A program made the translations under genes and the position numbers. DNA of 64,000 nucleotides. It comes from Panonychus citri. Lineage: Eukaryota > Arthropoda > Arachnida > Trombidiformes > Tetranychidae. The notes below the pieces were generated by a model. It ran no database searches. It saw nothing but the letters and a program-made list of their open reading frames with translations, and was not told the DNA's origin. The stretch is taken from positions 2,666,001-2,730,000 of the forward strand of contig NW_026515545.1 in assembly GCF_014898815.1 (NCBI RefSeq), given 5' to 3'. Each line of letters starts with the position of its first letter. The first letter of the stretch is position 1. Below, piece after piece: positions 27,001 through 39,643 of this stretch.

Positions 27001-29474
27001 TAAGATAATCTTAAAGTAACAGGGTTAAAGTAGCTTATTAATCTGGTTACAAGTTTCTTTTTCATATAAACAAATAGCAGCAAATGATTATCATGTCATC
27101 GTGATGATGTTTTTTCAATATTACCAGTTTTTTATTCCTTCCATGAGAGTTGACATCATTGGGTGTTTTTGTATAAATAGAGAAACTGGAAAATGAGAAA
27201 TTGGAGAGAGAGAAGGAAAAATAAGAACGACAATCAGTTCAGTGTAATATTATTACGTTGAAAATGAATGAAAACAAAAGGTGAGAAAGAGAGAGAGAGA
27301 GAGAGAAAAGTTAAAATTATATTTGCCGTGATAACTAAGGTTAGTCAGGTGAGTGATAATCATAATGATAGTTAAATAATGAGGTGATTATGGCGATGAT
27401 GATGATGGTGAACTCGGACTCCACCTTGAAACGAAACAAAAAAAGGAGCCAAACCATCAAAGCTTAACCATTTTTTGGGAGTTCAATGATCACCTGACCA
27501 AAAGATCCTCTTCCGTGAAATCATAAACAAAGAAATAAAATTAGAAGAGAGAGGAAAAGGTGAGAGAAGGAGAGAGAAAGGGAGAGAAATGTTGAAGCAG
27601 AAAAAAAGCTTATGGACATTCATGGAAGGAAAGAAAGAATGAAAGAAAGAGAGAGAGAAAGAGAAAGAGAAATTAAATAAAAAAAACTGGACAAAGAAAG
27701 AAAGAAACATGAAATCAAAGAAAAGAAAGAGAAACAGAGTTGGAACTTTTCATCTCTTTCTCTCACTCTTCATCTCGATCAAGTAAATTGATAAAAAGAC
27801 AGAAAAAAATAAGAGAAACAAAGAAAGTATAAGAAGTAAAAAGTAAGAGAAAAGGAAAAAGAGACAGAGCAGAAAAATGAAAACAAGAAAAAGAAAACAG
27901 CTGATTGGTTTCCCCTTATTTCGTCTCCCCAATCGAATGTCAAACAAAAACAACACAAGTAAAAGTAGAAACTCTTACATATCTAATTGTTAGTTTATTC
28001 CTAACAAAATGAGTAGTAAATTTATCAACATAATGAAGTAAACAAAATTTTCCATCAATTAAAGTGTAACAATAAACAAAATTGATTCGATTAAGGTTAA
28101 AATGTCATCATCAAAGTTACGATTTTAAATTGTCAACATTACCAAATAGTGGGAGGAAATTCTGCTCGACCCAACCCACTTTGCGCCTTTTTCTTCATTA
28201 ATTTTGTTCCCCATTCGGTTCCCCTTGGTATCAAGTGACGTAAAGATTATAAACATTACTTGGTAACAGAAGAATAGACAGAGAAATAGAAAGAAAATTA
28301 GACAGAGAGAAAAAAAGAAAACATTGAAAGAGAAAGAGAAAGAAAGAGAAGAGAAAGAAAAAAATGAGAACGTTAATCAGTTGATGTTCATCTCTCACAT
28401 CATAATCATCTCACTAAAATTAACTTATTAATTTTAATTCTATTTCTCCTTTTATAAATTAATTGTCTAAAGCTTAATTCATTTTTGTGATTAATTAGAA
28501 ACAAAAGTGTTTAACTTGATCAACTCTATCAATTTGTGTATATAATATTTATCGTCCACATAATAAGACAATAAGATTAATTTATTGTTCGCAATAATTT
28601 TTAATTAAGCGAAATTTTCTTTTTCTCTTTTCAAATTTTACTTTAATTTTAGTTTCGCCATCAATTTCCTCCATTTTAATTACCTTGTGTATTTGAAAAT
28701 CTAATTTGTGTTCAACCAAAAGGACAAATTTTCTTTCATCTTTTGATAATTCGTCTCAACTATCAACTTAACCCCATTTTTCTGTTAAATTGAAACAATT
28801 TTCTCTTAAATTTTGTTAAATTATCCTAATTGTAACTTAACCTTTTCTCTCAATTTCACTTATGATCCATTAATCCCAAGGTTAAACATTTAACCCCATA
28901 CAAAGTGAACCTTTGTAAGTCCTTTTGCCTTTCATATCTTTTTATTTAAGCTCAACTCTTTCTCTTGGTGAAATAGTGAAATTTAAATTAATTTGTTAAT
29001 TTCCCTTCTTCTTGTTGCTGCAAAAATTATTAATCACCTTGAATTGATTACCAGTTCAATTAGATGCAAATTACTCCTTAACAACAACACAACAAAATAG
29101 CCATTTAAAGTGGGAAAAGATCAACCATTTAAAATTAAGTGTTAGCTCAACAATTTAACCAAGAAATTGATTAATTTCCGCAGTTATTCAAGTAAGAAGA
29201 GGAAAAGCAAATCATCACAAGTCCAATTCTGCCAAAAAAAGTATATATTTGTTAAAATTCAATAATCAACTGATTGTAATAATTAAGCCATTCTCCTGTT
29301 AGCCTTTTAATCAATTTGACAAACGTATATTATTGTACATTATTACATTACCATTTTTCCTTCATTGTTCACTTGATTTTTTATCCTTCCATTTGTAAAC
29401 TGAAACAATCAATTCTTCATTTCAATTTGTTGGTGATATACATTTTGAATTGTTCCCCTTTTTGATTGACTGAA
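24015..29474. other. Gene desert between FMNL and TP53INP
   Basis: About 5.4 kb without a supportable gene. Left part: AT-rich sequence with frequent TTAATTG words. From ~26.4 to 28.4 kb there are purine- or pyrimidine-rich tracts: CT-rich near 26640-26660, (GA)n at 27287-27307, GAAA/GAGA mixtures near 27540-27860 and 28275-28370. Open frames here are Ser/Phe/Leu or Lys/Glu artefacts of these tracts. The last few hundred bases should include the TP53INP promoter and 5' UTR. Confidence 0.5.
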
Positions 29475-30816
29475 ATGTTAACTGGCCTTGCTAACTATTT
29501 ATTTGGACTAAATGAATTTACTGACGAGGTTTTAGAAAATCTTTTCAAAGAAACTCCAATCAAAGGAGCTGATGGCGATGATTGGATTCTGGTTGAGCTT
29601 CGACAGCAACAACAATTGGATTCAAATGGTTCTCATGAACAATCAATTGGTTGTCCAGGTGATATTGAACCAGGTAGTGGAGGCCTTACTTCAACCAATG
29701 ATGACGAGCAATTGGATCAGCAAAGAGCATCTAATGAAATTTCATTAATCAATGATGAAGACAAACAAAGTACAAACAAGGAAAATGTTAGTGAAGATGA
29801 TAAACAATCGACTGCCAACAACAATTATCCCACCGAAAATGATGAGGTTTCATCGGAAGAAGATGACGATGAAGAAGAAGAAGATGATGAGGATGATCGA
29901 GATGGTGAAGCAATTGATGAACTAATCGCCAATAATAATGATGCAAAGAACCAAGAAACTGCCATTAAAAGGAAAAAGAGAAAATCTCGTGAAAACAATA
30001 ACCCTACAGGAACAATGGAGGGATCATGGTTCATGACACCACCTCCATGTTTCGTGAGCCATAAAAAATCAATCAAGAAAATTTCCGTTTCACCATTGGA
30101 AGATATACTGATTGAACATCCATCGATCAGTGTGTTCCATTCGCACACTTCATCTTCATTGGATTCTTTTTATCCTCTTCCCTCTCAATCATCATTAGCA
30201 CCAACTCCAAACACCATTGGATCACCTTCATCTTCTCAACATTCGCCTTGCCCTACACTTCATCTCCTTCCATCACCAGGAATTCGGTTCGCTGATTTAA
30301 CCTCATTGGCAACTGTCGCTGTTTCATCAATCGTTGCATTGGCCACTCCATCATCTTCTAATCGATCCAATCGGTCAAATAGAGGTCAACGAAATGGATC
30401 ATCATCCAACAATCGCAATAATAATAATAACAATCGACTCAATGATGAGGCAATTCAACCACCAAGAGCTGGTGAAACTCGAGGAGCAAATCTCGAGAAT
30501 CATGAAAGAACTGGTAAGATATTCAATCGATTCAATTTATTCTCGCAATTCATTCTCTTCTAATTAATCAACGAATGTAATTTAATATTTGAATTTTTCT
30601 CTCTCTTTAAATTATCCAGGACATCTTTCTGAAATTACCAATCATCATTTAGCACCAATGCAAAAAGCTATGAACCAAGGATCTCAAAAATATCTGAAAA
30701 AGTCTTTCCTTAATCGACAAAATCTGGTCAAAATTCAAAGTAACCAACGGCCAACTCGCCGTCACCGATGTACTCAACGGCCAAGTGGTTACTCTAACAA
30801 TCGTAAAATGTGTTGA
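29475..30816 (+). CDS. TP53INP: TP53INP / DOR-like autophagy and transcription cofactor
   Basis: Two exons, 29475-30513 and 30620-30816, encode 411 residues. Near residue 37 sits DDWILVEL, an acidic W-x-x-V/L LC3-interacting motif in the position known from TP53INP1/2 (DEWILVDF). After a long acidic Asp/Glu stretch comes GSWFMTPPPCF and then PLEDILIEHPSISV, the second conserved block of the family. The C terminus has LNRQNLVK, matching the conserved RRQNL segment. Family members shuttle from nucleus to autophagosomes, bind Atg8/LC3 and co-activate nuclear receptors; the Drosophila form (DOR) works with the ecdysone receptor. The protein is much longer than vertebrate TP53INP (about 240) because of low-complexity insertions. 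The in-frame ATG at 29475 places the LIR at the family's usual distance from the start. Confidence 0.88.
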
Positions 30817-32113
<1,297 letters not shown>

Positions 32114-32299
32114 TTGAGCTCCACTTTTTTCGGTGGATTCATCACCATCATACAAAATCTATCTCTCTCATTTATCTCTCTCTCATTAATATCTCTCTTT
32201 CTCATTTATCTCTCATTTACCTCTCTCATTTATCTCTCTTTGTCTCTCTTTCTTCCTCTCTTTCTATTGCCTAATTTCTCAATTAATCTTAGATGACTG

Positions 32300-32305
32300 A
32301 ATAAA
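32300..32305 (+). terminator. Candidate polyadenylation signal of H3.3
   Basis: AATAAA lies about 190 bp after the stop codon, behind a CT-rich 3' UTR. No consensus histone stem-loop is seen between stop and signal. Confidence 0.5.
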
Positions 32306-33451
32306 TAATAAGTTTAAAGCTTAATTGTATATCGAATTATTTACATCGAGTGGTCAGTGAACCATCGAAGGATAATAACTCATATAAAAGTTACTAATTA
32401 AAAAAAAATGATAAATTCTACCAATAAGTTGAATCGGTCGCAATTTGATATTCCAACATTGATATAGAGTCAAAACAAGAAGATGAGAAATCATTTTGAC
32501 AGAACAACAAAGAGAAATTCAATGGAAATCAAAGAAAAACAAAAATTCCAATTAATTAATAATCTCAACAATCAAGAAGGAAGAGAAAAGAAAAAAAAAT
32601 CCTCCAATTAACTCAACCAAATTAAAGAATCAATCAAATTGATCTTATATTTTAACGGAAAAAAAATTCAAAACAAAGAAAATTGAATCTCGTTCAATAA
32701 CAAAGAGATAAATTTCTCATCACTCAGAATCTCCAATTCTTTTCACTATCAACTCACTTTCTCTTCTCAAATGTAAACAATCGCCTTGTAATCATCGCAA
32801 TTAACTGACCATTGGAACAATTAACGATGGACAATCGACTAATTAGATGTCACCATTACTCTATTGATTGTTGATCGCCTAATTTACGCTCCGCCCGAGG
32901 GGAAAAGTGAACACCCTTTTTATTGAAATTGTTGAATTTTTTTCTTCTCCCAATCAACTCTCGGAATTATCGGTTCTCCATCATGATTCACTTTCTTTTT
33001 TTTAAATTTTCTTCTTCTTAATCATGTTAATCAGTCTCTTGGCTATTTTCTTAAATTAGATTAAAAGATTAGTCGTTTTTTAAAAGATTAGATTTCGTGG
33101 AGTTTGAAATATCCACGAATTACCAGTTATCATATTTAAACAGTTTTTCTCAAGCAAATGTCACAAAAAACCAGTAATAAGAATAGAAAATGATCATGAT
33201 TAAGATGATAATTAGGAGATGATTAGCCTTGAATAGAATAGTTAGTTTTTTTTCGTGAACCATCTTAATAAATCACGTGGAAAATAATTGGGAGGATTTT
33301 TAACCAATCAGTTTAATCATCACCATTAAAAAGATTCACTTACAATCAAAGTGAATTGAACAAAATATTCACAATTTTGTTAAGTGTAACTTTTTACTCG
33401 ACACCATTTAAACTAATCAACAAATCTAGTGGACAATTAATAGCAACAAAA
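32306..33451. other. Intergenic region H3.3 to QSOX
   Basis: AT-rich spacer of about 1.1 kb. No open frame, RNA gene or repeat that I can support. It should contain the QSOX promoter on its right side. Confidence 0.45.
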
Positions 33452-35286
33452 ATGGTTAATCAAATTAACTATCAATCAATTGTTCTGATTGTTACATTGT
33501 CTACAATTTTATCGTTTAATTGTGTTACAAATCAACAGCAAATCAGCAGTAGTTTGTATGACCCATTGGACGAGAATATAATTACATTGGATTGGACCAA
33601 TTTCACTTCAACAATTGAATTTAAATCCAATATTTTTGTGGTTCAATTTTATAAACATTGGTGCCCTTATTGTAAACGATTTGCGCCCGTTTGGAAAAAT
33701 TTATCCCAAGATATTAAATTGTGGAAATCAGTGGTTCGATTGGCTGTGATTAATTGTGCTTATGATGAGAATGTGTCTACATGTCGATCGGCTTCAATTC
33801 CGTTTGTACCAACGATTCATTTCTATCCAAGTAATTGGAACTTCTCATCGGGATTAACACCGATTGTCATTAAAAAGGGAACAGTTGATAATTTAAGAGG
33901 AAATATAACAACGTTAATTGTGAGCACTTCATCATCATCATTAAGTGGAGAATTTAATTATTCTGATCCGGTTGATCTTCGAAATGTACCAAATCAAATA
34001 TCGGACAGAAAGTTTTTCTTAATTGCTGAGGAAAAGGATTCCAAAGTTGGGACAGAGGTTCGTTGATATTTCCATTGATTAAATTGTTGACTGATTTTCA
34101 TAATTTTCCTATTGATTTACTTTCTTGATTATCAGGTTATTCTTGACAATTATCAGTTTAAAGATGAAGTGATGATAAAACGAGTCAACTGGAAAAGTCC
34201 ATGGTTTCATCAATTACAATTAAACGAATCACAATTACCAATTCTTGTTACTTTACCCAAAAGAGGATTTTTACCAATTCTTGTTAAGTAAGTTGATTTG
34301 TCAACAATTAAGTTTTCTCAACCGATTTAACCTTGGATTGTTTTTCTTTTATTTCCTAATTAAGGACCAATCAATCAATTAAAAATTCTCGTCAAGCAAT
34401 TAATGACATCATCTATAAATCGATTGGACTGTCAACAAACAAATCGCGTTCAATTTTAACTGAATCATCGACAAGATCACCAATACAAATATTATCTTTC
34501 AATAATACATATGAAAGTCCACTTTATCTTGATGATCTTTACAAATGTTTACAACAAATTTTAACTAATGAGATTTTGATTTATGACAATTATTCATTGG
34601 AAAAAATTAATTCATTGAAAAATTTTACCAATCTCATTGCTAATTACTTTCCATTCACTAATTCATCAACAGGAAAACCTTTTTTCAATCATTTATCACA
34701 ATCACTAGAATCATATGAGAATCAATTGTTAACCAATGATTCTCTAGATTCCATTTCAGTTAACCAATTGATTAGGAAAATTAACCAATTACAACAAGTT
34801 CATCGTCTTCCTAAGCCAAACAATTGGATCACTTGTCGAGGATCTAATCCAATTTATCGAGGTTACACTTGTTCCTTGTGGCTTCTTTGGCACACATTGT
34901 CTGTAGCCGAGTATCTCCAAGTTGATGGACAGTTAACTAATCATCAGGTCGCTTTTACGATGCGCTCATTCATCAGAGACTTTTTCTCATGTCAAGAGTG
35001 TCGACAACATTTCATCAATGAGACAATCGACATGTTCCAAGTGATTCATCAATCGGATCCATTTTCATCTATTCGATATCTTTGGTCTGTTCACAATTCA
35101 GTCAACAAAAGAATCGCCGGCGATCCAACTCAAGATCCGTTCTTTCCAAAAGTCCAATTTCCTTTACAAACTCAATGTTCCACTTGTTGGACTCGAGGCC
35201 GATTTAACGATAATCAAGTCATTCAATATTTGATTAATCGATACAATCCTTCCAATTGGATTCCCTGCGAAAAAACCAAAAATTAA
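33452..35286 (+). CDS. QSOX1: Quiescin sulfhydryl oxidase (QSOX)
   Basis: Three exons, 33452-34057, 34136-34287 and 34365-35286, encode 559 residues. A hydrophobic segment after the start (residues ~9-27, IVLIVTLSTILSF) is a signal peptide. The thioredoxin domain has WCPYCKRF near residue 70. The C-terminal ERV/ALR domain has GYTCSLWLLWHTLS, the active-site CQEC near residue 462, the FAD-binding WSVHNSVNKR and a further CSTC near residue 524. QSOX enzymes oxidise protein thiols to disulfides in the secretory pathway or outside cells, pass electrons from the Trx CxxC to the ERV CxxC and FAD, and reduce O2 to H2O2. No C-terminal membrane anchor is seen, so it may be soluble. I chose the ATG at 33452 because it places the signal peptide at the N terminus; the upstream frame has no ATG. 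Confidence 0.93.
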
Positions 35287-35582
35287 TCAACTGTTACACT
35301 TTTTTCTTCCTCAAGACAACTGATTGTCAACTTTTCTTTTTCAATGTACTAATACTAATATCTACCTAAATTTCTGCGACTAAATTAAATAGTTTCGAAT
35401 TGTCTTTCACAAGTAAAAAACTGATCAACTCTTTTTGTCATTTTGTCATTTTAAATTTTGGATCAACCGATGGACCGATCATAACATCAGGATATTAATA
35501 TGAATAGAATCATGATTTACATTGACTGAGTAGTTTATTGTCGCCAAAATTTATGTTTAAAATTGTTTTCTTTTAGCAACAT

Positions 35583-36413
35583 TCATTTCTTTGTTGGCCA
35601 TTGAGCTTCTCGATCAGTTAATGGGACATAAATGACATTCATAACTGTAGTTCGTTTGACACTTCCATCGAGTAATTTATCAATTTGTTCTAATTTTTGT
35701 CCTTCTTTCTCTGGACCAACAGGTATGATTAATCTTCCACCGGGTTTCAATTGATTAACAAGCTGTAGAATTAAACGAAAAAGGTTCAAAATTAACACAA
35801 TTTCAGATTGATGGTCATTGATTGTTACTTACATCTTCAGGTAGAACTGGAGCTGCTGCACCAACATGGATAGCATCATATGGACTTCCTGGTTGATGAC
35901 CTTTACGACCATCACCAACTGATTAATCAACATAATAGATGAAAAATGAAAAAGGAAAAGAAAAAGGAAAATTACAAAAGAAATAAACTTATTGATATAA
36001 AATCTTAATTACATACCAATTAATGTAACTCTACCAGATGAAAGTAAATCAGGTGAATCTTTCTCAATATTGACCTTTGATTGTTCAACTAGTTCAGGAA
36101 TATGATCAATTCCATAGACTTTACCAGTTGGACCAACCATATGAGCCATACAAGCAGTTAAATAACCCGAACCAGAACCAACATCGAGAGCAGTTGCACC
36201 TTCAACCAAATGATCTTTAAAATACTCTAAAGCATAAGCATGCATATGAGGAGCTGAAATGGTAACAGCAAATCCAATCTTTTGTGGAGCATCAGTGAAA
36301 TGATTAGATTGACAATAATTGGACCGATCAACCGCTAACATTGACCTTTCAACTCGATCACAAGTAATGATTCCATTTCTCTTTAAATTCTCAATCAAAT
36401 TAATATTGTCCAA
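35583..36413 (-). CDS. PCMT1: Protein-L-isoaspartate O-methyltransferase; 5' end unresolved
   Basis: Three exons (descending: 36017-~36413, 35833-35918, 35583-35762) encode about 220 residues, nearly full length for PCMT (227 in human). Landmarks: LKRNGI, PQKIGFAVTISAPHMHAYALE, the SAM-binding DVGSGSGYLT, SSGRVTLI, HVGAAAP, LKPGGRLIIPVG and VIYVPLTD. The enzyme methylates isoaspartyl residues in aged proteins and starts their repair. The frame runs upstream only to about 36422, where a stop occurs, and no ATG lies between the stop and the conserved region. Either a small 5' exon lies further right, beyond the HSP70 pseudogene, or the 5' end has been lost or shifted. The 3' end converges on QSOX with a 296 bp gap. 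Confidence 0.85.
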
Positions 36414-36529
36414 TAAAATTCATTGATACATTTTAAATGAGTATGAGAAAATATTAACAATGTAAATTTATTTTCAAGTTTTGAGCAAGTGAAGATGAAA
36501 AAAAGAGTTGAATTTATACATTAATGTAT

Positions 36530-36551
36530 AAATATGTAAATTTACATATTT
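36530..36551. repeat. Perfect 22-bp palindrome
   Basis: AAATATGTAAA is followed at once by its reverse complement. It lies between the PCMT 5' end and the HSP70 pseudogene 3' end. TACATTAATGTA just to its left is a second short palindrome. It may mark an insertion or rearrangement point; there is no other evidence of function. Confidence 0.6.
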
Positions 36552-36575
36552 GTGCGGTGGGGGTATTACGATATT

Positions 36576-37278
36576 TTAATCAACGTCCTCAGTGGTTGGT
36601 CCTTTGGCTCCAGCGGAGGCACCAGCGACACCAAAGTCTGGCATTCCACCGGCACTTTGGTAAATTTTGGTAACAATTGGATAGCAAACATCTTGATCGA
36701 ATTCTTCCTTTTCGGCAAGTTGATTGCTGTCCAGCCATTTGATTACTTCATCGACCTTGTTAAGAACTTTCGTCGTATCATCTTGATCTTATCATCTTGG
36801 CGATTTTAGCGTTAGGCTCTTCCATCTCGAAGAGCCTTTACAACAGGGTCCAATGTTGATCGGAAAAGATCAAATCGAACACAGTGATTGTGGAATAAAA
36901 GTCAATACCCTCATGAGCAGAGTCAATCTCGATACTTGCTTGGATTGAGGAAAAGAGAGTTCTCTTGGCTTGTTCACAAGTAGTTCTCAATCTTCAACAC
37001 CCAGATGAGTGTCACCGGCGGTTGATTTAACCTCAAAAATATCATCATCAATTGTTAAGAAGGATAAATCAAAAGTACCACCACCAAGATCAAAGATTAG
37101 GATATTTTGCTCACCAGCACCTTTCTTATCCGAATCGTAAGCAATAGCAGCAGCGGTGGGTTCATCAATGATTCTCAAAACATTAAGACCAGCAATTGTA
37201 CCATCATCTTTAGTTGAAAAACACCACACAGGAATAAGTTGTTCCAAGATTAATACCAATACAAGGACCAGCAGACAT
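36576..37278 (-). pseudogene. HSP70/HSC70 pseudogene with large internal deletions
   Basis: The reverse strand starts ATG and reads the HSP70 N terminus (MSAGPCIGINLGTTYSCVV). It then reaches a stop and jumps straight to the middle of the ATPase domain (DDGTIAGLNVLRIIDEPTAA, IFDLGGGTFDLSFLTI, STAGDTHLG). Shifted and stop-interrupted pieces follow from KRTLFSSIQASIEIDS, then the extreme C terminus (KWLDSNQLAEKEEF, GGMPDFG and the terminal EDVD). Only ~0.7 kb remains of a ~1.95 kb coding sequence, without introns. This fits a decayed, possibly retro-copied, cytosolic HSC70. It sits tail-to-head against PCMT. Confidence 0.88.
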
Positions 37279-37509
37279 TTTCGATTCAAGAATTTTGTTT
37301 CACAAAGCAAAAGTAAACGTTGATTCACAAAAAATTCACAAGAAGAGGGAACAGATTAGATATATTGGATTTCAAGATTAGATCAGATATTAGTTGAGTC
37401 AGGAAAAGGCAACGAGAATATTTTTAACAGCCTTTTGATAAAGAGACTTATGATTAATGAGTTGATTTGAGACTAATCAGGCTAATCATAAGTAGTGTCC
37501 TTTTTAGTT

Positions 37510-38149
37510 TTATAAACGAATCGATAATCTCAAGGTCTTCGCATCACCTCTGCCTCTAGGGATATAGTGACGATGCACTGCTAGGTTTAAAAGATATCTA
37601 TTGACCTTTTCAAGATTTGCGGCTTCAAGGTAGAGCATGTACTTATGAAGGTCGCTATTTTTGACTCTACTTAGAGCCATCTGAATCCTAGTGTTATCAT
37701 AATCAACCTTAAATTCACCTCCCAGTTGGTCATAACCAGGATAATGACTCTCTCTAAAGATCATCAGCCCTTCTCTTTAACCAGATTATTCCTGGTCGAT
37801 TTCTTCATTACAATGTCAATTCTGAAGTTAAGCTCATCAAATTGAGTCACCCGAATTTTGGTTATCTCATCTTCATTCCATCTATTGTAATAAAGTAGGC
37901 ACATTTTCTTGGGCGCTCGATGAGAGCAGTTGCAAATGGGAATATAGAAATAAACATTAACCTCATCATCACCACACAATAAAAAGTCATCAGAGTTGAA
38001 TTGCTCAGGCTTTGGGTCAGTGAAATGCGAAGGTAAAACTATCGTTTCGGGTCAATGCCAAGTTCGGACATGATTTCGATGTATCTTTCTTTCGACGGTG
38101 GTTTGCTTTTTGTTCTATCAGGGAAGCCAAGGGTTGCATGTAGATCCAT
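37510..38149 (-). pseudogene. Unrecognised ORF broken by two frame changes
   Basis: Reading the minus strand from an ATG at 38149, three consecutive frames together look like one protein of roughly 210 residues. The first is MDLHATLGFPDRTKSKPP...ELGIDPKR; the second runs from ~38035 to 37764 (FNSDDFLLCGDDEVNVYFYIPI...VKEKG); the third runs from 37764 to 37510 (FRESHYPGYDQLGGEF...RLSIRL). No GT..AG introns fit the joins. Each piece has normal coding composition, so a recently broken lineage-specific gene is more likely than chance. I do not recognise the family. It lies beside the HSP70 pseudogene, so the whole 36.5-38.2 kb block may be an insertion of dead sequences. Confidence 0.5.
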
Positions 38150-39643
38150 TATTAGCTTAAATTGTTCAGTTCTTTTCACAGTACACTTTACTTTGGATTC
38201 TTATTCAGACACAAATAGAAAGACAAAATTGATTCACTTTAGTAAATAAAAAAATTTTTTAAAATGTTCCAAAACAAGGGGAACATTAACTAATCTACAA
38301 ATTGTGTTTTCTATTTGTGAGACTGTCAAGAAGACGAATAATAGACAGAGAAATAGACAGAGAACATTGAGTGATCATTTTGAGTTCCATTGAAACAAAC
38401 AAACGCTGAACCAGAAGAAGACAAAATTCAACTTTAAATGTTCATTGATTGTAATTAACTGATTCCAATTAATTATTTTTACAGTTGCTTCATCTCTCTG
38501 GCCAATTAATGATTAACCTTTAATTTTGCGTTTTCTTATAATCGTTGGTGATTAATCACTGGTACGTATTTGCTTTTTGTTTTGTTTTATTTTGTTCTTT
38601 TTTTACTTTGGTTTTTTTTCTATTCTTCATGTTTTGATTGAATAACAATTTAAAGTTAACGTTTCTTATTTAATTGTGACCATTTCTTATTCCCAAACAA
38701 TTAATTGTCCTCAATGGATTCTAATGACAATACTTAATATTTAAATTCTCTTGATCGTCTCTTTTTTAATGAGTAATATTATTCAACTCTTTTGTTTTCC
38801 TTTTTCTCTCTTATACCCAAAGAGTAACAATAACTGTTTAGTCATGTTTTCAATATCAATTGTTGAGAGTTTTTTTGATTGTCTCAATTGATTTTAGATT
38901 AATTCACAATTACCTGTTAAACTAAACCTAAATAACATTGATTGATATTACAGGCTAATTACATTTGAATATATCTTTTTGTTGGTTTACTTTAAAGTGT
39001 TGTCAACAGGAAATTCACTTCTCTTATCCTCATTTTAACCTTTTTTTTGTATTGAATTTTTTTTTACAGTTTATTTTAATTATTGTCTTTTCTATTGTCA
39101 TTTAACAGGTAATTTGGGTTGATCACCTTGGTGTTTGAAAGGAGGAAGAGGCGTTTATATTTCTATACCAGAACGTGTTAATTTCTTCGGTAACCTCTTT
39201 ACTAATCAAAGAAAAAATCTATTTACATTAACAAATATTGAATTAGATAATCTTTGTTTCATCCCAATACGTCAACAATAAGGTTCATCGCCATCATCAT
39301 CATCATCAGCTTATCATCGTTACCAACGGTTCTTTCATGTTACTCAGCCTTCCAATTTCGTTGCTGCAATAACAACCTCCAATTTCATCATCACCATTGG
39401 AAATTCAAGTTGATTATCCTTAAATCATTCAACATTCCTTCACCTTTACTACCAATCAGACTATTACACAGTTTGTCTGATCTCTTTATCCTCTAGTTCA
39501 CAATTAAGAATTTCCTTTGTTCTAAACAAAATCCATTCCAATTTATTGGCTCAAAAAGAGTATCGGATTAAAAAGCTCAACCTTATTCTTCGTATGATCA
39601 CTCAAATCTTCTAGAGAGAAAACAAAAATCTCGAAATAATATC
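38150..39643. other. Intergenic region before ROGDI
   Basis: About 1.5 kb without a supportable gene. T-rich and pyrimidine-rich stretches lie near 38570-39090. An open frame at 39254-39496 begins with a hydrophobic stretch but has no recognisable continuation, so I leave it out. The right part should hold the ROGDI promoter and possibly a 5' non-coding exon. Confidence 0.45.

Noticed and set aside
27483..27956. Phe/Leu/Ser-rich frames in the gene desert
   Set aside because: They come from purine-rich simple sequence read on the other strand.
32118..32150. Possible histone 3' stem-loop after H3.3 (TCCAC ... GTGGA)
   Set aside because: The stem is 5 bp with an 8-base loop and lacks the fixed histone stem-loop sequence.
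36552..36809. Plus-strand 85-codon frame
   Set aside because: It is antisense to the HSP70 pseudogene C terminus.
39254..39496. Plus-strand frame with a signal-like start
   Set aside because: It has no ATG-supported conserved sequence, the tail is low complexity, and it overlaps the likely ROGDI 5' region.
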